A stretch of DNA of 64,000 bases. Source: Thermus antranikianii DSM 12462. Lineage in GTDB: Bacteria > Deinococcota > Deinococci > Deinococcales > Thermaceae. A model generated the notes under the pieces. It was not told the DNA's origin and made no database searches. It saw nothing but the letters and a program-made list of their open reading frames with translations. Position numbers and translations under genes: made by a program. The DNA is taken from NCBI RefSeq assembly GCF_000423905.1, contig NZ_AUIW01000009.1, forward strand, positions 1 through 64,000, read 5' to 3'. Of this stretch, positions 51,726-64,000 are shown piece after piece (positions within the stretch are counted from its first letter, which is position 1; each line of letters opens with the position of its first letter).

Positions 51726-52352
51726 ATGGCCTACCTGAAGCGGGCCCGGGGGGGACGGGTGGTGGAAACGGGCTTCCTGGACCCGGAGGAGCAGGCCCTT
51801 CTGGAGGAAAAGGCCCGGGGGGAGGGACTTAAGGTGGCCTTTTTCGGGGGGTTCCCCCTGGCGGAGAGGAGGCTTGCGGTGCTTTATCCCCCGGAGGTCC
51901 CCTCCGTTCACGACCCGGTGGAGGTGGTCTTCCTGGAGAAGGAGCCCCCGGATCTGGGGGAGGCCATGGGGGACTTGGAGGCCTTTGGGGAGGGTTACCT
52001 GGTGGCGGTGTCCGCCAAGGGAAGGAGGGCCTTGGAGGAGGCGGGCTACACCCTTTTCCCACCCCCGGAGGGGGCCTTAAGGGCCACCAGCGAACGGGTG
52101 CGGACCCTGGTGGTGCCCTCTTTGCGGGTGGATGCCGTGGGGGCTAAGGGCTTCGGGGTCTCCCGCAGCTACTTCGTCCAGGGGGTGAGGGCGGGGAAGG
52201 TGCGGCTTAGGGGCAAGGTGGCCTCCCCCAAGGAGGAGATGGCCCCCGGGGACACCCTTTTGGCGGAGGGCTTGGGGAGCCTGAGGCTCTTGGAGGTACT
52301 TGGCGAAACCAGGCGGGGAAACTATAAAATCAAGGTGGAGGTGGAACGGTAG
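51726..52352 (+). CDS. YlmH-like RNA-binding S4-domain protein
   Basis: The 208-aa protein has an N-terminal YlmH-like domain (LKRARGGRVVETGFLDPEEQ and FFGGFPLAERRLAVLYP) and a C-terminal S4 domain (VDAVGAKGFGVSRSYFVQ, GKVRLRGKVASPKEEMAPGD). YlmH proteins have been linked to ribosome rescue and cell division. The ATG at 51726 is chosen; a GTG at 51714 is in frame and lies 8 nt after TATCAT (51700-51705), so a leaderless start there is possible. It lies upstream of the rpoB promoter. Confidence 0.85.
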   Translation: MAYLKRARGGRVVETGFLDPEEQALLEEKARGEGLKVAFFGGFPLAERRLAVLYPPEVPSVHDPVEVVFLEKEPPDLGEAMGDLEAFGEGYLVAVSAKGRRALEEAGYTLFPPPEGALRATSERVRTLVVPSLRVDAVGAKGFGVSRSYFVQGVRAGKVRLRGKVASPKEEMAPGDTLLAEGLGSLRLLEVLGETRRGNYKIKVEVER

Positions 52353-52378
52353 GGGCAAAAGGCAAGGGTCGGGTAGGC

Positions 52379-52406
52379 TTGACGGTTTAGGGGATTGCCC
52401 TATAAA
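52379..52406 (+). promoter_or_regulatory. rpoB-rpoC promoter
   Basis: TTGACG (52379-52384), a 16-bp spacer and TATAAA (52401-52406). Transcription should start near 52413, giving a leader of about 124 nt. Confidence 0.8.
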
Positions 52407-52412
52407 CTAAGG

Positions 52413-52536
52413 TTTGTGCTCTTTGGTTGGGCCAAGGGAGCACGGTAAGAGCCAGCCGCCGCGGGGCGCCAGGTCCCGCGGAAGAACCCTGTTAGCTTAC
52501 CTCGGGCGGCCCGCTTTCCCATCCTTGAGGTGACGC
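52413..52536 (+). promoter_or_regulatory. Structured 5' leader of rpoB with boxA-like element
   Basis: TGCTCTTT (52417-52424), identical to the core of boxA elements, lies about 5 nt into the transcript. It is part of a hairpin with GTGCTC (52416-52421) and GAGCAC (52438-52443). A second, longer structure follows: GGTAAG (52444-52449) with CTTACC (52496-52501), enclosing CCGCGGG (52459-52465) with CCCGCGG (52475-52481). The rpoB ribosome-binding site GAGGTGA lies at 52527-52533. The function is inferred: antitermination or control of rpoB synthesis. Confidence 0.6.
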
Positions 52537-55896
<3,360 letters not shown>

Positions 55897-55937
55897 GCCG
55901 CACCGCAGAAGCGGAATTGCTCTTAAGTGGAGGAGGA

Positions 55938-60515
<4,578 letters not shown>

Positions 60516-60520
60516 GGCCA

Positions 60521-60547
60521 CCCCACCCTGGCTTTGCCAGGGTGGGG
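60521..60547 (+). terminator. rpoBC terminator
   Basis: CCCCACCCTGGC (60521-60532) and GCCAGGGTGGGG (60536-60547) form a perfect 12-bp stem with a TTT loop, 5 bp past the rpoC stop. There is no T-run after it; high stem stability suggests it still ends the transcript or protects its 3' end. Confidence 0.8.
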
Positions 60548-60582
60548 GCTCCTAAGCGCCGCCCCCAGAAGGGCTTTTGCGC

Positions 60583-60588
60583 CATAAT
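60583..60588 (+). promoter_or_regulatory. -10 element of the class II aldolase gene, leaderless
   Basis: CATAAT ends 6 nt before the ATG at 60595, so the transcript is likely leaderless. No -35 is obvious. Confidence 0.55.
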
Positions 60589-60594
60589 GGGCCC

Positions 60595-61173
60595 ATGCTG
60601 GCGCGGATCTACACCGCCTTTCGCCAGGTGGGGGAGGATCTCTTCCACCAAAGGCTCATCTCCGCCACCGCGGGCAACTTTTCCGTGCGCACCAAGGAGG
60701 GCTTCCTCATCACCAAAAGTGGGGCGCAGAAGGCCCGCCTCACCCCGGAGGACCTGGTGGAGGTGCCCCTCGAGGGCCCCTTTCCGGAAGGGGCCAGCGT
60801 GGAGAGCGTGATCCACCGGGAGGTGTACCGGGCGACCCCGGCCCGGGCCATCGTCCACGCCCATCCCCGGGTGGCGGTGGCCCTTTCCTTGCATTTGGAC
60901 CGGATTGTTCCCCTGGACCTCGAGGGCCAGTACTACCTGAAGGAGGTTCCCGTGCTTGCCCCCAAGACCACAAGCGCCACCCTGGAGGCTGCTCTGGCCG
61001 TGGCGGAGGGCCTTAAGGGGCACCGGGCCTGCCTTTTAAGGGGCCACGGGGCCTTTGCCATAGGGCTTAAGGAGAGGCCGGAGGAAGCCCTTCTGGAGGC
61101 CTATAGCCTCCTCACCACCTTGGAGGAGAGCGCGGAGATCCTCTTGTACCACCGCCTTTGGGGGAAGGGATGA
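60595..61173 (+). CDS. Class II aldolase/adducin family protein
   Basis: The 192-aa protein has the zinc aldolase fold. ATAGNFSVRTKEGFLITKSG is the substrate-binding region. The zinc His pair lies in AIVHAHPRVAVALS, and the last zinc His in LLRGHGAFAIG. This resembles fuculose-phosphate aldolase and methylthioribulose-phosphate dehydratase (MtnB). The substrate is not clear; an EGQYYLKEVP segment in the middle is where the catalytic acid may be. Its stop overlaps the next gene (ATGA). It is leaderless. Confidence 0.85.
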   Translation: MLARIYTAFRQVGEDLFHQRLISATAGNFSVRTKEGFLITKSGAQKARLTPEDLVEVPLEGPFPEGASVESVIHREVYRATPARAIVHAHPRVAVALSLHLDRIVPLDLEGQYYLKEVPVLAPKTTSATLEAALAVAEGLKGHRACLLRGHGAFAIGLKERPEEALLEAYSLLTTLEESAEILLYHRLWGKG

Positions 61174-61409
61174 GGGTACTCTTTGTGGAGGGCAAGGAAA
61201 AGGAGGTCCTTTTAGACTTGGCCCGGGAGCTTCCCCATCCCTACTGGCTGCTTGCGGGGGAAGGGATTTGGCTTTTGGAGGTGTTTGGCGCCGGGGAGGA
61301 AGCCATGGCCAAGGCCAGGGCCCTGCCCGGGGTTAAGGTTTGGGCCTTTACCCTGCAGGATGGGGTAGTCTATAGGGGATGCGGGAAGAAATCGGCTACA
61401 TCCCCGTAG
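61170..61409 (+). CDS. Small conserved-looking protein of unknown function
   Basis: The 79-aa protein (RVLFVEGKEKEVLLDLAREL, then PYWLLAGEGIWLLEVFGAG, then ALPGVKVWAFTLQDGVVYRG) has an alpha/beta, possibly ferredoxin-like, pattern but no known motif. The ATG overlaps the aldolase stop by 4 bp and follows GGGGAAGGG, so translation looks real and coupled. It ends 31 bp inside the next gene. Function unknown. Confidence 0.68.
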   Translation: MRVLFVEGKEKEVLLDLARELPHPYWLLAGEGIWLLEVFGAGEEAMAKARALPGVKVWAFTLQDGVVYRGCGKKSATSP

Positions 61410-62227
61410 GGGAGGCGGAGCTTTACGTGGAGGACGTGGGGGACGAGCATGCCCCGGCCCTCCTGGTCCTTCACGGAGGGCCTGGGGGGAACGCCTACGC
61501 CTTGAGGGAAGGGCTTCAGGACTACCTGGAGAATTTCCGGGTCATCTACTTCGACCAGCGGGGTTCTGGCCGGAGCCTGGAGCTTCCCCAGGACCCCAGG
61601 CTTTTCACCATAGATGCCCTGGTGGAGGATACCGTGGCCCTGGCCGAGGCCTTGGGGCTGGAGCAGTTTCATCTTCTGGCCCACGGCTTCGGAGCCCTGG
61701 TGGCCTTGGAGCTCCTCCGCCGCTACCCGGAGGTCCTGGGGGCGGTGCTCCTTTCCCCCTGGGTGAGCTTCCCCTGGCTTTCCGCAAGGCTTGCGGAGGC
61801 GGCGGGACTTGAGCCTTTGGCCGATCCCGAGGCGAACCTGAGGGCGGCCTTGGAGAAGGCGGAGCCCAAGTTCCTCTTCGACCGCCTCATGTTTCCCACC
61901 CCCCATGGCCGCCTGGAGTACGAGTGGGTGGTGGAGGGTTCGGGCATCCTGGGGCCGGATACCCCGGCCTTGGCCTTTTGGAAAAACGGTCTCTGGCGGC
62001 TAGACTACACTCCGTACCTCTCCCCAAGCCGCAAGCCGGTGGCCCTGGTGGTGGGGGAGAAGGACGGTACCAGCTACCCCTATGCCGAGGAGGTGGCGGA
62101 GCGCCTCAAAGCCCCTATCCGGGTGATATCTGGGGCTGGGCACTACCCCTGGATCGACCAGCCCGAGGCTTTTGGCGAGGCCTTCCGGGAGAGCCTCGAG
62201 GGCCTGCTGGCTCCCCGGAGGGTGTGA
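61379..62227 (+). CDS. Alpha/beta-hydrolase, proline iminopeptidase-like, nucleophile replaced by Gly
   Basis: The 282-aa protein has the prolyl iminopeptidase framework: LLVLHGGPGGNAYALREG, VIYFDQRGSGRSLE, then the nucleophile-elbow region FHLLAHGFGALVALELL, the acid region VVGEKDGTSYPY, and GAGHYPWIDQPE with the His. In active enzymes the elbow is G-x-S-x-G; here the Ser position is Gly (HGFG). It therefore cannot be a normal serine hydrolase. The same change appears, as far as I recall, in a T. thermophilus homologue of solved structure. TAGTCT at 61366-61371 is a possible internal -10. It overlaps the small gene by 31 bp. Confidence 0.85.
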   Translation: MREEIGYIPVGEAELYVEDVGDEHAPALLVLHGGPGGNAYALREGLQDYLENFRVIYFDQRGSGRSLELPQDPRLFTIDALVEDTVALAEALGLEQFHLLAHGFGALVALELLRRYPEVLGAVLLSPWVSFPWLSARLAEAAGLEPLADPEANLRAALEKAEPKFLFDRLMFPTPHGRLEYEWVVEGSGILGPDTPALAFWKNGLWRLDYTPYLSPSRKPVALVVGEKDGTSYPYAEEVAERLKAPIRVISGAGHYPWIDQPEAFGEAFRESLEGLLAPRRV

Positions 62228-62257
62228 GGGATGCCCTTCCAGGGCCGGAAAGGGTGG

Positions 62258-62263
62258 TAAACT
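62258..62263 (+). promoter_or_regulatory. -10 element of the thiB-thiP riboswitch transcript
   Basis: TAAACT ends 6 nt before the first base of the riboswitch (62270), so transcription would start at the base of P1. The -35 is weak. Confidence 0.55.
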
Positions 62264-62268
62264 CAGGG

Positions 62269-62350
62269 CGTCACCGGGGGTGCCCTCTTATGGGGCTGAG
62301 AGATACCCTTGGAACCTGATCCGGGTAATGCCGGCGTAGGGAAGGTGACC
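62269..62350 (+). promoter_or_regulatory. TPP (thiamine pyrophosphate) riboswitch
   Basis: The conserved THI-element core is present: GGGGCTGAGAGATACCC, then GGAACCTGATCCGGGTAATG and CCGGCGTAGGGAA. P1 is closed by GTCACC (62270-62275) with GGTGAC (62344-62349). TPP binding should lower expression of the downstream thiamine transporter genes. Confidence 0.95.
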
Positions 62351-62354
62351 AAGG

Positions 62355-62381
62355 CCCCTCCCGGTGACAAGGAGGGGTTTT
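62355..62381 (+). terminator. Expression platform: hairpin hiding the thiB ribosome-binding site
   Basis: CCCCTCC (62355-62361) pairs with GGAGGGG (62371-62377), which is the ribosome-binding site; TTTT and then the ATG follow. This can act both as an RBS-sequestering stem and as a short intrinsic terminator. Its loop contains GGTGAC (62363-62368), a second possible partner for the 5' strand of P1. Confidence 0.7.
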
Positions 62382-63416
62382 ATGTTAAGGATTTTTGCCC
62401 TGCTGGTTCTTCTGGCCTTCGGCTTCGCCCAGGAGGTCACCGTCCTCACCCACAGCAGCTTTTCCCTGGATAAGGGTCTTATCGCCCGGTTTGAGCGGGA
62501 AACCGGCCTGAAGCTCCGCTTCCTCAAGGGGGGGGATGCCGGGGAGACCCTAAACCGGGCCATCCTCACCAAGGGAGCCCCCATCGCCGACGTGATCTAT
62601 GGCTTTGACAACACCTTCCTCTCCCGGGCCCTCGAGGCGGACATCCTCTTGCCCTACCGTAGCCCCGAGATCCGGAACCTGAAGGCTACCTTGCTTCTGG
62701 ACCCTACCTTCCGCGCCCTTCCCGTGGACTACGGTTGGGTGAGCCTGAACTACGACCGGGCCTACTTCAAGGACCGTCCCTTGCCCAAGGCTCCCGCCGA
62801 CCTCACCCGGCCTGAGTACGCCAGGCTTCTGGTGGTGCAAAACCCCGCCACCAGCTCCCCGGGTCTGGCCTTCCTCATGGCCACGGTGGCCCGCTTCGGC
62901 GAGGATGGCTACCTGGACTTCTGGGCCAAGCTCAGGGACGGAGGGGTGCGGGTGACCAAGGGGTGGAGCGAGGCCTACTACACCCACTTCACCCTTTACA
63001 AGGGGGATAGGCCCCTGGTGGTCTCCTACACCACCAGCCCCGCCGCCGAGGTCTACTATTCCGAGGGGAAGTACCGGGAGCCGCCCACGGGGAACCTGTT
63101 CCCCGAGCTGGCCTTCTTCCAGGTGGAATTCGTGGGGATCCTGAAGGGGACCAAGAACCTGGAGGGGGCCAGGAAGGTGGTGGACTGGCTCCTTTCCAAG
63201 CCGGTCCAGGAGAACCTTCCCACGGAGATGTGGATGTACCCGGCCCGCCGGGATGCCAGGCTCCCTGAGGTCTTCCGCTTCGCGCCTGAGCCCCTTGGGA
63301 GCGTGCGTATGGACCCCAGGGCCATGGCCCAAAACCGGGAGCGCTGGATCGAGGAGTGGACCAAGGTGGTCCTCCAGGGGCAAAGCCCCGAAGCGGTGCG
63401 CCAGGGCAGGCGGTAG
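62382..63416 (+). CDS. thiB: Thiamine ABC transporter substrate-binding protein
   Basis: ThiB binds thiamine, TMP or TPP in the periplasm. The 344-aa protein has a signal peptide (LRIFALLVLLAFGFAQ), then EVTVLTHSSFSLDKGLIARF, FLKGGDAGETLNRAIL, and ADVIYGFDNTFLSRALEADIL, which match ThiB. The later PVDYGWVSLNYDRAYF and VVQNPATSSPGLAFLMATVA are also characteristic. The start is the ATG at 62382, 4 nt after the hidden GGAGGGG; an in-frame GTG at 62364 lies in the loop of the expression platform and is not used. It is followed by thiP after 66 bp. Confidence 0.95.
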   Translation: MLRIFALLVLLAFGFAQEVTVLTHSSFSLDKGLIARFERETGLKLRFLKGGDAGETLNRAILTKGAPIADVIYGFDNTFLSRALEADILLPYRSPEIRNLKATLLLDPTFRALPVDYGWVSLNYDRAYFKDRPLPKAPADLTRPEYARLLVVQNPATSSPGLAFLMATVARFGEDGYLDFWAKLRDGGVRVTKGWSEAYYTHFTLYKGDRPLVVSYTTSPAAEVYYSEGKYREPPTGNLFPELAFFQVEFVGILKGTKNLEGARKVVDWLLSKPVQENLPTEMWMYPARRDARLPEVFRFAPEPLGSVRMDPRAMAQNRERWIEEWTKVVLQGQSPEAVRQGRR

Positions 63417-63482
63417 CGCCTTCCTCAGGCTGGGAAGGTCCGGGGCCTTCCGCCGGGCGGCTTGGGGGTTAGGCTTAGGGGG

Positions 63483-64000
63483 ATGGCCTACGGAGGCTTT
63501 TTCGTCCTCCTCTTCCTGGGCCTGGCCCTCTTCTACCCCCTTTCCCGCATCCTGGCCCTGGGGGTAGGGGAGGGGTTTGCCCGGGCCCTGGCGAACCCCT
63601 ACTACTGGGAGCGCTACCTCTGGAGCCTGGAGTATGGGCTTCTTTCCGCCCTCTTCACCTTGTCCCTGGCCCTGCCCCTGGCCTTCCTCTTCCGCCGTCG
63701 CTTTCCCCTTAGGGGGGTTTTCCTGGCTCTTTCCACCTTGCCCTTTGTCCTGCCCACCCCGGTGGTGGCCCTAGGGTTTTTAGCCCTCCTGGGCCCCAGG
63801 GGACTTTTGGGGGTGGACCTTTACGGCACCAGGGCCATCCTCCTCCTGGCCGCCATCTTTTACAACCTAGGCCTCGCCCTCAGGATCCTCCTGCCGGTGG
63901 CCTTGAACCTGGAGGGCCCCTTGCAGGCGGCCCGGGTCCTGGGGGCCTCGAGCCCCAGGGCTTTTCTAAGGGTAGGGCTTCCCCTCCTCCTCCCCGCCTT
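63483..64000 (+). CDS. thiP: Thiamine ABC transporter permease ThiP, N-terminal part
   Basis: The frame is open to the right edge of the window (172 codons). It has a first transmembrane segment (GGFFVLLFLGLALFYPLSRIL), then YGLLSALFTLSLALPLAFLF and ALSTLPFVLPTPVVALGFLA, and RVLGASSPRAFLRVGLPLLL, the cytoplasmic EAA-like loop. This matches the first half of the ThiP double permease. The ATG at 63483 follows GGGGG; a TTG at 63462 is an alternative. It would import thiamine with ThiB and an ATPase outside the window. It shares the riboswitch transcript. Confidence 0.9.
   Translation, partial: MAYGGFFVLLFLGLALFYPLSRILALGVGEGFARALANPYYWERYLWSLEYGLLSALFTLSLALPLAFLFRRRFPLRGVFLALSTLPFVLPTPVVALGFLALLGPRGLLGVDLYGTRAILLLAAIFYNLGLALRILLPVALNLEGPLQAARVLGASSPRAFLRVGLPLLLPA

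Overview
The window is GC-rich bacterial DNA from the genus Thermus (Deinococcota). RpoB (1119 aa) and RpoC (1525 aa, with the long Thermus-type insert), AlaS, RecA, a CsoR with the C-H-H metal site described for T. thermophilus, and many promoters whose -10 box lies only 6-8 nt before an ATG/GTG (leaderless starts) all fit. I cannot name the species. No rRNA, tRNA or CRISPR array was seen.

Layout. 1-331: end of an IS256-type insertion sequence. 379-4328: pyrF-pyrE, a membrane protein, gpsA and a Uma2-type nuclease. 4325-6878 (minus): hydrolase, small unknown protein, sufU, sufS. 6894-19643: a copper-handling island with a CPH-type ATPase (CopB), Tat-exported multicopper oxidase, DUF302 protein, Met-rich PepSY-like periplasmic protein, two SHOCT micro-proteins, CcdA-like membrane protein, methyltransferase, beta-propeller protein, CueP, a sensor kinase/response regulator pair, and the copZ-csoR-copA operon. 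19762-23560: sufC-sufB-sufD-Rieske, separated from sufSU by the island. 23649-32271: a 920-aa P-loop/TPR protein, isocitrate lyase, CoA-disulfide reductase-like enzyme, a MacB-type exporter, NIPSNAP protein, and a PIN/RHH toxin-antitoxin pair. 32348-37134: alaS, membrane protein, ruvX, mltG. 37119-40110: orphan sugar permease, barrel-like protein, and a lower-GC lipoprotein gene. 40115-43580: P-loop protein, enolase-superfamily enzyme, HAD phosphatase, MFS transporter. 43628-52352: ygfZ-cinA-thpR-recA-rny, a DUF433/DUF5615 pair, mreB, fabZ, a HepT/MNT pair and a YlmH-like S4 protein. 52379-60547: promoter, structured leader, rpoB-rpoC and terminator. 60595-64000: class II aldolase, small protein, alpha/beta hydrolase, and a TPP riboswitch driving thiB-thiP.

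The most notable observation is regulatory. Five promoters in the copper island share a 17-bp box made of two half-sites in 11-bp register (CCTTTAC/CTTAA type), placed exactly 11 bp upstream of a -10 element and replacing a recognisable -35. They drive multicopper oxidase-copB, SHOCT-Met-rich protein, the CcdA-like gene and methyltransferase, cueP-propeller, and the SHOCT-regulator-kinase operon itself. This looks like the regulon of the locally encoded OmpR-type regulator, distinct from the CsoR-controlled copZ-csoR-copA operon. Other signals: perfect dyads at the suf and aceA promoters, a boxA-like element in the rpoBC leader, a TPP riboswitch whose P1 strand has two possible partners, an octamer palindrome (CCTCGAGG) iterated throughout, and two proteins lacking an expected catalytic residue.
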